From NCBI GenBank assembly GCA_900547395.1, contig URGP01000005.1, positions 1 through 64,000 on the forward strand: a DNA stretch of 64,000 nucleotides. The letters run 5' to 3'. This DNA is from an uncultured Opitutales bacterium (GTDB lineage Bacteria > Verrucomicrobiota > Verrucomicrobiia > Opitutales > Intestinicryptomonadaceae). A program made the position numbers and the translations under genes. The notes under the pieces are model-generated. The model saw only the letters and a program-made list of their open reading frames with translations, was not told the DNA's origin and did not search any database. Position 1 is the stretch's first letter, and the number at the start of each line of letters is the position of its first letter. Shown piece by piece: positions 25,204 through 34,591 of this stretch.

Positions 25204-26001
25204 ATGAAAATTGGAGATTTATCCGTCCGCCGCCCAAATTGTCGGGCAAAATCCGCGAAAGAAAGGCTGTTTTGCAAAATCATTATTTTCAATTTCTTAT
25301 GCAAAAACGCGCTTTTTTTGGAACTGCAAAATCCAAGAGCGGGCGAATTCAGGGTTAAACAAGCTGTAAAAATCAAAAGAAGCGTTTTTGTAAAATCAAA
25401 CAAGTTCGGTTTAAAGTTTTTCCGCGCCTCAATGACAACGACTATTTTACAATTAAAAAATTTTTTCAAGAATAACTTTTCAACAAGTTATTGACAATTC
25501 CCTTGTCAAAAATTTTTTCAAAAAAATGCTTGCCAAGATTTTTTTGAAGCCGCCTCTCCCGTACTCCTTGATTTTAGGCAGTTTGGCATCGCCGCATAAC
25601 AGTTAAAGGCTTTAAATCCGTATTTCCAAAAAAAGCTTCATAAAAATATATTTGATTTTCAATTAGTTGCAAATACAAACAACAGTTGTTATAAAGTTAT
25701 TGACAAGCCCGAAACTTCATTTTTGTAAAAATTAAAGCCCTAAAAAATTTTTTTTATTTTTATGAAAATCGAAAAAATTTTCCACAGAAATGAAAAAAAT
25801 GCTCCCCCACCCTCCCCAAAAAAACGCGCCACTTATTGACAAAAACCGCTTTTTGACTTCCAAGACCATCACGGGAAACAAAAATGCCCTGCGCAACTTT
25901 ACTATAAACCTGTTTTATGTTTTTTTTAACCTTGAAAACAAAAGCAAAATATTTGTAATAAATCAGTTTATTTTACATTCATATAAAAGGAATCAAAGAA
26001 A
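25204..26001. other. putative origin of replication (oriC)
   Basis: An AT-rich gap without a convincing gene, bounded by dnaA (minus) and tkt (plus), at the point where the prevailing gene strand switches. It holds three exact TTATTGACA copies (25488-25496, 25697-25705, 25833-25841); the first two share a 13-bp core AAGTTATTGACAA. TTTTCAACA (25477-25485) and TTTTCCACA (25778-25786) differ from the DnaA box TTATCCACA by two and one bases. A poly-A/T tract at 25741-25780 could be the unwinding element, and an inverted repeat TTGACA/TGTCAA follows the first copy (25491-25509). The dnaA and tkt promoters must also lie here. Confidence 0.65.
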
Positions 26002-27981
26002 ATGACAGATAAAGAAGTTCTACAAAATGCGGCAAACGAAGCAAGAGGGCTTGCCATCGACGCAATTACTGCAAGAAATTCAGGGCACTTGGGACTGCCT
26101 TTGGGATGCGCGGAAATAGGCGCGGTTCTGTTCGGCGAAATTTTAAACATAGACCCGAAAAAGACAAATTGGCTAAATCGCGACAGATTTGTTTTGAGCG
26201 GCGGGCACGGAAGCATGTTCCTATATTCATGGCTTCACATGTCGGGTTTTGACCTTTCGATTGAAGACGTGGCAAACTTCCGCCTCATGGGTTCAAAAAC
26301 GCCGGGGCACCCCGAATTCGGAGAAACTCCGGGAGTTGAAGCGACAAGCGGCCCGCTCGGACAGGGCATCGCAAACGCGGTCGGCATGGCTATTTCCGAA
26401 AAAATGGCGCAGGGACGCTTCAACACAGAATCAGAAAAAATCATCGACCACAAAGTGTTTTGCCTCGCGGGCGACGGCTGCTTCCAGGAAGGCATTTCTT
26501 CCGAGGCAAGCGCAATCGCAGGGCACTACAAGCTCGACAATCTCATTTTGATATACGACTCAAACGACGTCACTTTGGACGCCGCCGCAAGCAAATCGCA
26601 AAGCGAAGACACCGCAAAACGCTACCAAGCGTACGGCTTTGAAGTCTTCACTGCGGACGGACACAACTTGGACGCAGTGAAAGCAACCCTCAAAAAGGCA
26701 ATCAAGCGCGAAAACGGCAAGCCAAAGCTCGTAATATTTAAGACCGTAATCGCAAAGGGCATTGCCGAAGTCCAAGGCACAAGCAAGGGACACGGCGAAG
26801 GCGGAGCAAAATTTGCGGACGCCGCAAAAGCGTCTTTGGGGCTTCCCTCCGAAAAATTCCATGTAAGCCAAACCACATACGACTATTTTGCAAAGCTTGC
26901 CAAAAAGCGCGCGCGCAAACGCAAGGCATGGGAAAAGTCGTTCGCGTCATGGAAGCTCGCAAATCCCGAAAAGGCGCAGGAATTGGAAGAATGCTTAAAC
27001 AAGAAAGAAGTCTTTGCAGACCCCAAAAAGCTTTTGACATTCATTCCAGAATTCCCGAACACCGACAAGAGCGCGTCCCGCGTTTCGGGCGGAACAATCT
27101 TAAATTCATTGGCAAAGAAAATGCCCAACATTGTTTCGGGTTCTGCCGACCTTTACGGCTCCACAAAGAACTATATAAAGGAAGGCGGCGACTTCTCGCC
27201 CGAATGCCCGCAAGGAAGAAACATCTACTACGGCATCCGCGAACACGCAATGGGCGCAATCACAAACGGCATCTGCTACTACGGGCTCTTCACGCCGTCT
27301 TGCGCGACATTCCTTACATTCGCAGGCTACATGATGGGCTCAATCCGCGTTGCGGCACTCGCAAATCTGCCTGTCCAGTACATATTTACGCACGACTCAA
27401 TCGGCGTTGGCATGGACGGCCCGACACACCAGCCCGTGGAACTTGTAAGCATTCTGCGCAGCATACCGCGCCTTGACGTTGTAAGACCCGCCGACAGCGA
27501 AGAAGCGGCAGGTGCGTACGCCCACGCATTCTCGCGCCAAAACGGTTCAACCGCACTCATCTTGTCGCGCCAAGACTTGCCGATGATTAACGAAATTCCT
27601 GTACAGACGCGCCGCGAAGGCGTATTGAAGGGTGCGTACATCGCACGCAAGGAAACCCAGCCTCTCGAAAGAATCATCATCGCGACAGGATCAGAGCTTC
27701 TGCTTGCGCTCAAAGCGGCGGATTCTCTCGGCTACGGCACGCGCGTTGTTTCAATGCCCTGCATGGAAGCCTTTGAACGCCAGAGCGCGGAATACAAGGA
27801 AAGCGTATTGCCAAGCTCCTGCCAAAACAGAACTGCGGTCGAAGCAGGCGTAAGCCTTTCTTGGGGCAAGTACGCAAAGAAATTCGTATGCACCGACGAT
27901 TTCGGTTTCTCGGCAGACGGAAGCGAAATTTACAAGCACTTCGGCTTGACTGCCGAAAACGTCGCAAACGTCGCAAAGTAA
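26002..27981 (+). CDS. tkt: transketolase
   Basis: Transketolase moves two-carbon units between sugar phosphates in the pentose phosphate pathway with thiamine diphosphate. The 659-residue protein has the N-terminal cofactor-contact [14 protein letters not shown], the diphosphate-binding motif [24 protein letters not shown], and in the pyrimidine domain [12 protein letters not shown] and [17 protein letters not shown]. The length fits. A Shine-Dalgarno AAAAGGAA sits 8-10 nt from the ATG. It would link to the xylulose 5-phosphate made by the xylulokinase at 4056-5633, but the two are not in one operon. A strong terminator follows. Confidence 0.97.
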   Translation: MTDKEVLQNAANEARGLAIDAITARNSGHLGLPLGCAEIGAVLFGEILNIDPKKTNWLNRDRFVLSGGHGSMFLYSWLHMSGFDLSIEDVANFRLMGSKTPGHPEFGETPGVEATSGPLGQGIANAVGMAISEKMAQGRFNTESEKIIDHKVFCLAGDGCFQEGISSEASAIAGHYKLDNLILIYDSNDVTLDAAASKSQSEDTAKRYQAYGFEVFTADGHNLDAVKATLKKAIKRENGKPKLVIFKTVIAKGIAEVQGTSKGHGEGGAKFADAAKASLGLPSEKFHVSQTTYDYFAKLAKKRARKRKAWEKSFASWKLANPEKAQELEECLNKKEVFADPKKLLTFIPEFPNTDKSASRVSGGTILNSLAKKMPNIVSGSADLYGSTKNYIKEGGDFSPECPQGRNIYYGIREHAMGAITNGICYYGLFTPSCATFLTFAGYMMGSIRVAALANLPVQYIFTHDSIGVGMDGPTHQPVELVSILRSIPRLDVVRPADSEEAAGAYAHAFSRQNGSTALILSRQDLPMINEIPVQTRREGVLKGAYIARKETQPLERIIIATGSELLLALKAADSLGYGTRVVSMPCMEAFERQSAEYKESVLPSSCQNRTAVEAGVSLSWGKYAKKFVCTDDFGFSADGSEIYKHFGLTAENVANVAK

Positions 27982-28006
27982 ATCGCAAACAAAAACGAAA
28001 ACAAAA

Positions 28007-28036
28007 AACTTCGCTTGAAAAGGCGGAGTTTTTTTT
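28007..28036 (+). terminator. tkt terminator
   Basis: An 8-bp stem (28007-28014 with 28023-28030, one G-T pair) and an 8-nt loop run into eight T residues. It lies 25 bp after the tkt stop. Confidence 0.85.
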
Positions 28037-28174
28037 GCGCCCGCAAAAAAGAGAGAATTCAAACTGCCGCATTCAAAAAGTAAAAAATAAATCTGCCTCC
28101 ACTAACTTGCAAAAAAAATTGCAAAGCCGAAACAGCCCCGCAATTTCCATTAAGACAAATTGTTTTGATATAAA

Positions 28175-28795
28175 CTACTCTTCGATAGGTCTTGGAAGAT
28201 AAACTATCGCAGATATCAAAAAGAGCGCATATCCGACAAGCTCAACCGACTCTTCCCAAAACTCGTGATTTGGAATTGAGGACGATCTTTCAACAATGTC
28301 GGAGGCAAGCAAGGTCAAGGCAGCCAAAACGCCCCAAACAAAAACCTTCGTCCTCAAAAATTTTAAAGCCGCCCCCAAATAGAATTTGAATTTCAAAAAC
28401 GCCCCCGTAAACACCGAAACAAACAAGACCGCCATTATTATATTCCTGCCCTTGCCCGCACACAGAGTTTTAACAATTTCCGGAACATCAAGACGCTCGA
28501 AATCGACTTCTCTGAAAATGAACGCAAAAGCCAAAACCGCAAAAAACATCGGTATCATCTTAGCCTTTTCGCCGTTAAGCAAAGCCCCCGCGAAAAACAC
28601 CGCGCAAGCGAGCGCGCAAACCGCAACCTGCATATTTTCAATGAAATGGTTTTCCGCATGAATCAATTCGTTTTTCAGATAAAACATCTCATAAGAAGCA
28701 TAGGCTATTGCGACCAAAAGCCCCGCCCAGGTAATCGCTTTGAGCAGGGTTGAAATTGCAAACAATTTGGGATTTTTAAAATATAAATTATTCAT
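28175..28795 (-). CDS. uncharacterised integral membrane protein
   Basis: A 206-residue protein with about five hydrophobic segments (around residues 14-34, 50-70, 76-96, 118-136, 150-165 and near the C-terminus 180-200). No family recognised; a short acidic loop (FREVDFERLDVPE) is between helices. The ATG at 28795 is chosen over a TTG 14 codons upstream. It is on the minus strand in the plus-strand arm and stands alone between tkt and panD, ending 138 bp past the tkt terminator. An FhaC- or DUF-type transporter is not supported. Confidence 0.72.
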   Translation of the reverse strand: MNNLYFKNPKLFAISTLLKAITWAGLLVAIAYASYEMFYLKNELIHAENHFIENMQVAVCALACAVFFAGALLNGEKAKMIPMFFAVLAFAFIFREVDFERLDVPEIVKTLCAGKGRNIIMAVLFVSVFTGAFLKFKFYLGAALKFLRTKVFVWGVLAALTLLASDIVERSSSIPNHEFWEESVELVGYALFLISAIVYLPRPIEE

Positions 28796-28969
28796 TTTAC
28801 TGTAAAAACCCGTGAAAATTAAGTCAAACGACGGCAAAAGTCAAGTTTTTAACTCCCGCAAAAACCAAGCCGCCGCCCCGCCCCGAATTAAAGTTTTTTT
28901 TAGTTCTTGACTATGTATTTTATAAGTATTGAGTAGATTGCTTTATTTATTGTCAATCATCGCCTAAAA

Positions 28970-29341
28970 ATGTTGGTTCAGATTTTAAAATCGAAAATCT
29001 TGCGCGCCGAAACCACCGACGCCATAAAAGATTATGAAGGCTCTCTTGCCATAGACGAGCTTCTTATGAAGAAGGTCGGGCTTATGTACGGGGAAAAAAT
29101 CCTCGTGGGCAACATAACAAACGGCAAAAGATTCGAGACTTACGCAATCCCCGCCCCCGCAGGCTCCAAAACAATATCGCTAAGGGGCGCGGCGGCGCAC
29201 ATGGGGCAAAAGGGAGACCTCTTGGTTTTAATGTCGTTTGCGATGATGACTCCGGAAGAAGCGAAAGCGTGGGTTCCAAGCACAATAACGCTTGCCGAAC
29301 ACAATTCAAAGATAATAAAATCCCAAAACGCTCTGCAATAA
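28970..29341 (+). CDS. panD: aspartate 1-decarboxylase
   Basis: PanD makes beta-alanine from L-aspartate for pantothenate. It is made as a proenzyme that cleaves itself between Gly24 and Ser25 to form the pyruvoyl cofactor; EGSLAID shows the site exactly at 24/25. Lys9, Tyr22, Arg54 (NGKRFETY) and Tyr58 are all in place, as is RGAAAHMGQKGD. The 123-residue length is normal. No panB, panC or panM is adjacent; an aminotransferase follows after 21 bp, so the two may be co-transcribed. Confidence 0.93.
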   Translation: MLVQILKSKILRAETTDAIKDYEGSLAIDELLMKKVGLMYGEKILVGNITNGKRFETYAIPAPAGSKTISLRGAAAHMGQKGDLLVLMSFAMMTPEEAKAWVPSTITLAEHNSKIIKSQNALQ

Positions 29342-29362
29342 TTTAACCTAACAAATAAAGAT

Positions 29363-30445
29363 ATGGCGTACAAACTATTCATACCAGGTCCGATTGAAGT
29401 GTCGGAAAAAACATACAAGGCAATGTCGCAAGCCATTGTCGGCCACCGCAGCAAGGATTTTTCCGCATTGGTCGGCAGAATTATGCCCGACTTGCAGAAC
29501 TTGTTTTACACAAAAGACCCCGTCTATTTGAGCACATCAAGCTCTTGGGGCGTTATGGAAGGCTCTTTGCGCAATGTCGTTCAAAAGGGAGTTCTAAACT
29601 GCGGCAACGGTGCGTTTTCCGACAAGTGGTACGACGTGTCGAAACGCTGCGGGCTGAACGCCGAAATGCTGCAGTTCGACTGGGGCAAGCCCGTTGATCC
29701 CGAAGCGGTCAGAAAAGCCCTTTCAACAGGCAAATTCGATGCCATAACCATCATACACAACGAAACTTCCACAGGCACGATGAGCGACATCAAGGCTCTC
29801 ATGGAAGTAATCCGCGAATTCCCCGATGTTGTCTCCATTATCGACACGGTAAGCTCTTTTTCGGGCATGGCGATAAAAAAAGATGAACTCGGCATCGACG
29901 TAATGATGGCGGGCTGCCAGAAGGCGATGGCAATCCCCCCGGGCTTGGCGTTCCTCTCCGTTTCGCAAAAAGCCATGGAAAGGGCAAAGAAAACCGAAGG
30001 CAGAGGCTACTACTTCGACTTTTTGGAATTCCAGAAGTTCTGGGAAAAGAACCAGACTCCGTCAACTCCCGTAATCTCTTTGATTTACGCCCTCGAAAGC
30101 AAGCTTGAAGACATCAAGAACGAAGGTCTTGAAAAACGCTATGCCCGCCATTTGGAAAACAACAAGATTGTCCGCGAATGGGGCTACGGATACGGCTTTG
30201 AATTGTTCCCCGAAGAAAAGTACGGCTCGATAACCTTGAACTGCTTCAAGAACAATCTCGACATCGACATAGCCGCGGTCAACGAAGAGCTTAAAAAACG
30301 CTTCAACATGATGTTCAACTGCGGCTACGGCAAAATCAAGGGCAAGACTTTCCGCATTTCAAACATGGGCGACGAAACGCCCGAAACAATGCGCGAACTC
30401 CTGGGCAATCTCGATACAATTCTTCCCGAATTTATCAAGAAATAA
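29363..30445 (+). CDS. class V aminotransferase, alanine-glyoxylate/serine-glyoxylate type
   Basis: A PLP-dependent enzyme of fold type I, 360 residues. FIPGPIEVSEKTYKAMSQ at the start and GHRSKDFSALV are typical of this group; IHNETSTGTMSDI, IIDTVSSFSGMAI and MMAGCQKAMAIPPGLAF give the PLP-contact Asp and the Schiff-base Lys. Members include alanine-glyoxylate, serine-pyruvate and some aspartate aminotransferases. Being 21 bp downstream of panD hints at a beta-alanine or aspartate link, but the substrate cannot be assigned from sequence. Confidence 0.85.
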   Translation: MAYKLFIPGPIEVSEKTYKAMSQAIVGHRSKDFSALVGRIMPDLQNLFYTKDPVYLSTSSSWGVMEGSLRNVVQKGVLNCGNGAFSDKWYDVSKRCGLNAEMLQFDWGKPVDPEAVRKALSTGKFDAITIIHNETSTGTMSDIKALMEVIREFPDVVSIIDTVSSFSGMAIKKDELGIDVMMAGCQKAMAIPPGLAFLSVSQKAMERAKKTEGRGYYFDFLEFQKFWEKNQTPSTPVISLIYALESKLEDIKNEGLEKRYARHLENNKIVREWGYGYGFELFPEEKYGSITLNCFKNNLDIDIAAVNEELKKRFNMMFNCGYGKIKGKTFRISNMGDETPETMRELLGNLDTILPEFIKK

Positions 30446-30460
30446 GCCCTTTTTACAAAG

Positions 30461-33019
30461 ATGAAGAAGCTTGTCATAGCGGAAAAGCCGAGCGTTGCGG
30501 CGGATATTGCCCGCACGCTCGGAAAGGCGAAAAAAAATGGCGACTATTACGAAAACGAAGAGTTCGTAATATCGTCCGCGCTCGGGCATTTGATAGAATT
30601 GCCAATGCCTGCCGATATCGACAAGAAGTACGCCCGCTGGTCTCTCGCAAACCTTCCGATACTGCCTGAAAAGTTCACCCCTAAGCCCATTGAAAAGACG
30701 AAGAAAAAATTCGCCGAACTCAAAAAGCTGATGGGGCGCAAAGACTTGGACGGCATAATAAACGCCTGCGACGCGGGCAGAGAGGGCGAACTCATCTTTA
30801 CTTACATTTACGAGGCGGCAAAATGCAAGCTTCCGCGCCAAAGGCTCTGGATGTCAAGCATGACGCCCGAATCGATAAGGCAGGCGTTCGCCTCTCTTCG
30901 CAGTCAGGAAGAAATGGTGTCGCTTCAAGACGCCGCGCGGTGCCGCAGCGAATCCGACTGGATTGTCGGAATAAATGGCACGCGCGCAATCACTTCCCGA
31001 ATGTTCGGGGCGCGCCAAAAGGCGGTCGCAAGCGTCGGAAGGGTTCAGACGCCCACGCTTGCCATGATTGTCGAAAGAGAGCGCGAAATCGCGAACTTCA
31101 AGCCCAAGCCGTATTGGAAAATAACGGCAAAATTCGGCATTGAAAACGGCGAGTATTCGGGATCTTATCAAAAGCCCGACTTTAAGGCGAAAGACAAGGC
31201 TTCGGGCGACGCGGCAGACAGGATTTGGGACGAAGAGGCGGCGAAAAAAATTCTTGAAGAGGTAAAAAACGCCCCGTTTGCCGAAGTTTCGGAAAAGAAG
31301 ACCCAATCAAAACAAATTGCGCCAAAACTTTACGACCTCACAACCTTGCAGCGCGAGGCAAACAACCGCTTTTCATTCTCCGCCGCGCGCACGCTTTCCA
31401 TAACCCAGTCGCTCTATGAAAAGCATAAAATGGTGACTTATCCGCGCACGGACTCCCGCGCACTTCCCGAAGACTATCGCGGAGTCTGCATCGACACTCT
31501 GAACCGCCTTGACGGCAAATACGGCGTTTTCGGCAAAAAAGCGGCGGAAGAAGGCTATGTGCAAAAAGCCACAAAAAGAATTTTTAACAACGCCCAGGTC
31601 AGCGACCACTTTGCAATCATTCCGACAGGCGTTAACTCTTCAAAGTTAAACGCCGACGAATTGAAGATTTACGACATGATTGCGCGCAGGTTCATCGCCG
31701 CATTCTACCCCGACGCAATTTTCGACGTCACACAAAGGACGTCAGTCGCCGCGGGGCATTCTTTCAAGACCGAAGGCAAGATTTTGAAATTTCAGGGCTG
31801 GCTTGAAGTTTACGAAAAAGGCGCGGCAAATCCCGAAAAGCAGGACGATGAGGAAAGCGCGACTCTGCCCGAATTAAAAGACGGCGAAAACGCAAAAATT
31901 TTAGATGCGCAAACAAAAGAAGAGGCTACAAAACCTCCCGCCCGCTACACCGAAGCCACCCTGCTTTCCGCAATGGAAGGCGCGGGCAAGCTTCTTGAAG
32001 ACGACGAGCTTGCGGAAGCAATGAAAGAAAAGGGGCTGGGAACTCCCGCAACCCGCGCGCAAATAATAGACACCCTCGTCATGCACCAGTTCATCGAACG
32101 CCAAAAACGCGAGCTTGTGCCGACAAACAAAGCTGAAAGCTTAATCTCATTCTTGAAGGCGGTCGGGGTCGAAGACCTCACAAGCCCCGCGATGACAGGC
32201 GAATGGGAATACAAATTGCGCCTCATAGAAAAAAACGAACTTTCCAGAAAAGATTTCATGACGGGCATATCCGAAATGGCAACGAATATCGTAGAACGCA
32301 CAAAAGCTTTCTCGGAAGAAGATTCCGAAAAGAAAGAAACAAACATAGTCTCCCCTTCCGACGGCAAAAACATGATGGAAACTTTCCGCGCGTACCGCTC
32401 GCAGGACGACAAGCTCATCATATACAAGACAATGGGCAACCGCAAGATGTCGAAAGAGGAAGTTGAAGAGCTTTTGGCAAAGAAAATCATAGGACCTCTC
32501 GACGGCTTTAAAAGCAAGCAGGGCAAACCCTATTCCGCATTTCTGAGGCTCGACGACGACTTCAAGGTAAAATTCCAGTTCGGAGCGGCAAATTCCGACA
32601 ATTCAGAAAGCGGCTCAGGCTCAAAAAACGAAGATTTGTCAAAGGCTGAAGCTGTTTCAAGATGCCCGAAAGCGGCTCTCGGCTACTGTCAATGCCAAGA
32701 CGGCATGATGCTTGAAACGACTTCGCAATATGTATGCTCCAATTCGCTCGACAAAGAAAAGGGATGCTCTTTCAAGATTTGGCGCAACATGCTTTCGCAC
32801 TCAATCAAGCGCGAAGAAGTGCAAGCCCTCGCCGAAACGGGAAAAACTCCGCTTATAGAGGACTTCGTATCCAAGAGAACCGGCAAAAAATTCTCCGCTT
32901 ACCTTATTCTGAAAGAAGGGGGAGACATCGGGTTTGAATTTGAAAAGCGCGCGCCGAAAGCAAAAAAGACTTCCGAAAAAAAGGCGGCGAAAGCTTCCCC
33001 GAAATCGGACGAAGAATAA
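30461..33019 (+). CDS. topB: DNA topoisomerase III
   Basis: A type IA topoisomerase that decatenates single-stranded or nicked DNA and resolves replication and recombination intermediates. The Toprim domain begins LVIAEKPSVAADIARTLG and has ACDAGREGELIF; the catalytic Tyr is in YPRTDSRALP near residue 326. RYTEATLLSAMEGAGK and GLGTPATRAQIIDTL are the family signatures. C-terminal repeats of the topoisomerase zinc/EF-like type (IIGPLDGFKSKQGKPYSAFL, EDFVSKRTGKKFSAYLIL) frame a Cys-rich insert (CPKAALGYCQCQDG). The 852 residues fit TopB with an extended tail. It starts 15 bp after the aminotransferase. Confidence 0.9.
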   Translation: MKKLVIAEKPSVAADIARTLGKAKKNGDYYENEEFVISSALGHLIELPMPADIDKKYARWSLANLPILPEKFTPKPIEKTKKKFAELKKLMGRKDLDGIINACDAGREGELIFTYIYEAAKCKLPRQRLWMSSMTPESIRQAFASLRSQEEMVSLQDAARCRSESDWIVGINGTRAITSRMFGARQKAVASVGRVQTPTLAMIVEREREIANFKPKPYWKITAKFGIENGEYSGSYQKPDFKAKDKASGDAADRIWDEEAAKKILEEVKNAPFAEVSEKKTQSKQIAPKLYDLTTLQREANNRFSFSAARTLSITQSLYEKHKMVTYPRTDSRALPEDYRGVCIDTLNRLDGKYGVFGKKAAEEGYVQKATKRIFNNAQVSDHFAIIPTGVNSSKLNADELKIYDMIARRFIAAFYPDAIFDVTQRTSVAAGHSFKTEGKILKFQGWLEVYEKGAANPEKQDDEESATLPELKDGENAKILDAQTKEEATKPPARYTEATLLSAMEGAGKLLEDDELAEAMKEKGLGTPATRAQIIDTLVMHQFIERQKRELVPTNKAESLISFLKAVGVEDLTSPAMTGEWEYKLRLIEKNELSRKDFMTGISEMATNIVERTKAFSEEDSEKKETNIVSPSDGKNMMETFRAYRSQDDKLIIYKTMGNRKMSKEEVEELLAKKIIGPLDGFKSKQGKPYSAFLRLDDDFKVKFQFGAANSDNSESGSGSKNEDLSKAEAVSRCPKAALGYCQCQDGMMLETTSQYVCSNSLDKEKGCSFKIWRNMLSHSIKREEVQALAETGKTPLIEDFVSKRTGKKFSAYLILKEGGDIGFEFEKRAPKAKKTSEKKAAKASPKSDEE

Positions 33020-33079
33020 TATTGAACTTGCGCAAAACAAGCCCATAATATTATAAAAATTCAAAAAAGCAGAGTATTT

Positions 33080-33688
33080 ATGGAAGAGGATTTTCAGGAA
33101 AATTCCACATTGAAAACATATTTGCCGCTGGCGGCGGGACTTTTGGGAATTGTCATGGGGCTTGTCGCGCTCGGATTTGCAGTCGCGTCGGCAAACAAGG
33201 CGGGAGAGATTAAGGAAAACCTCGCAGCACTCTCCAAGTCGCTTGAAGAAAGCTCAAATTCGCAAAAGGAATTAAAAGCTTTAAACGACAAAATAACAAG
33301 CGCGTTTGAGCAGATTGAAGCCACGAAAGCGGCGGGCGCGATAAACGCCAACGCAGTTTCAAAGCAAGTTCAAAACGCAATAAACGCGCTGAGCGTTGAA
33401 ATAACCAACAACCGCAATCTAATCGCAAAAAATCAGGAAGCGATAGGCGAACTCGCGTCAAGAGGCGTGCGCACGCCAAAAACTGCCGCCGCGAAACCGT
33501 CAGGCAAGGAAGAAACATCCGCCGCCGCAACTTCGTCTCAAAGCGGCAAAATCCACAAGGTAAAAGCGGGCGAAAATTTTTCAATCATCGCAAAGAAATA
33601 CGGCGTTAGCGTATCGGACATAGAAAAAGCCAATCCCGACAAGGATTCGCGCAGACTTAAAATCGGGCAAGAAATAATCATTCCTTAA
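33080..33688 (+). CDS. membrane-anchored coiled-coil LysM protein
   Basis: A 202-residue protein with one membrane helix (residues 14-38), a long coiled coil (40-130) rich in Ala, Asn, Lys and Glu, a low-complexity Thr/Ala linker, and one C-terminal LysM domain of about 45 residues (KVKAGENFSIIAKKYGVSV, LKIGQEIIIP) that should bind peptidoglycan. The arrangement suggests an inner-membrane protein reaching to the wall. It has a paralogue of the same architecture at 51068-51640. It ends 2 bp before the Nudix gene, starting the run LysM-Nudix-dciA-nitrilase. Confidence 0.85.
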   Translation: MEEDFQENSTLKTYLPLAAGLLGIVMGLVALGFAVASANKAGEIKENLAALSKSLEESSNSQKELKALNDKITSAFEQIEATKAAGAINANAVSKQVQNAINALSVEITNNRNLIAKNQEAIGELASRGVRTPKTAAAKPSGKEETSAAATSSQSGKIHKVKAGENFSIIAKKYGVSVSDIEKANPDKDSRRLKIGQEIIIP

Positions 33689-33690
33689 AA

Positions 33691-34248
33691 ATGCCTAAAC
33701 CAAAAGAATGGAAGCTTTTAGGCGAAAGAGAAATAGCCGACTGCAAGGTCTTTAAGGTTTGGGACGAACATTTCGCCCATCCCGACGGACGCGAGGGCAA
33801 TTTCTATGTGTGCAAAACAAACGACTGGGTGCAGGTTGCCGCAATAACCGAAGAAGGCAAAATCGTGCTGGTAAACCAGTTCAGATTCGGTGTAAAGCGC
33901 AATTCGTGGGAGCTTTCAGGCGGAGTAATCGAAAAAGGCGAAGATCCCGTAAAAGCCGCGCTCAGGGAGCTTGAAGAGGAAACGGGATACGTAGCAAAAA
34001 GCGCGAAGCTTGCGGCGTCGTTTTCCCCCAACCCCGCAATCCAAAACAACAAAGCCCATGTAGTCATCGCCGAAGGATGCCGAAAGCTGCATCCCGTAAA
34101 CTGGGACGCGAATGAAGAAATCGAGGTCATGGAAGTTGATCCGTCAAAACTTGACGCGATGATTGAAAGCGGGGAAATATACCACTCAATCGCCATAAAC
34201 GGCATCTATTTCCTGCAAAAACACCTTAAAAGAAATGCCCCTATTTGA
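33691..34248 (+). CDS. Nudix hydrolase, ADP-ribose pyrophosphatase-like
   Basis: The 185-residue protein has a complete Nudix box, GGVIEKGEDPVKAALRELEE followed by ETGY, which binds Mg and hydrolyses a nucleoside diphosphate linked to another group. FAHPDGREGNFYVCK and NQFRFGVKRNSWELSGG resemble ADP-ribose or sugar-nucleotide pyrophosphatases. The substrate cannot be fixed from sequence. It lies 2 bp after the LysM gene and its 3' end overlaps dciA by 14 bp, so translation is coupled. Confidence 0.9.
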   Translation: MPKPKEWKLLGEREIADCKVFKVWDEHFAHPDGREGNFYVCKTNDWVQVAAITEEGKIVLVNQFRFGVKRNSWELSGGVIEKGEDPVKAALRELEEETGYVAKSAKLAASFSPNPAIQNNKAHVVIAEGCRKLHPVNWDANEEIEVMEVDPSKLDAMIESGEIYHSIAINGIYFLQKHLKRNAPI

Positions 34249-34591
34249 AGAAGACAGCGACGGAATTTTAAGCGCGTTCAGGGGTCTTGCAAGCGGGCGC
34301 AATCTCGGCAAAGCTCCGCAATCCCCCCGTGAGTCGATTGATAAAATTCTGCTTGACTTGAAGCTCTCCTCCTCAAGCCCCATAAAATCCGTAATTGAAA
34401 ACTGGGCAAACATTGTCCCGCAGCGTTTCCTGGGAATGAGCGAGCCTTCCGACCTCGGCGCAAATATTTTGTATGTAAGGACTTTCAATTCGACCGCAAA
34501 GCAGGAGCTTATGTTCCAAGAGAGAATAATTTTGAAAAAAATCCGCGAACTCGGCGGATGCGCAAACATCAAAAAAATAAAATTTTTATGA
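34235..34591 (+). CDS. dciA: DciA (DUF721) helicase-loading protein
   Basis: DciA is the ancestral loader of the replicative helicase DnaB in bacteria lacking DnaC or DnaI. The 118-residue protein has the DUF721 core: VIENWANIVPQRFLGMSEPSDL, ILYVRTFNSTAKQELMFQ and RIILKKIRELGGCANIKKIKF. The N-terminal 45 residues are charged and probably flexible. It lies 8 kb from dnaA, on the leading strand, and overlaps both neighbours (Nudix by 14 bp, nitrilase by 4 bp). Confidence 0.82.
   Translation: MPLFEEDSDGILSAFRGLASGRNLGKAPQSPRESIDKILLDLKLSSSSPIKSVIENWANIVPQRFLGMSEPSDLGANILYVRTFNSTAKQELMFQERIILKKIRELGGCANIKKIKFL

Noticed and set aside
25790..26005. 71-codon frame inside the putative oriC
   Set aside because: No ribosome-binding site, low-complexity product, and it overlaps the tkt start.
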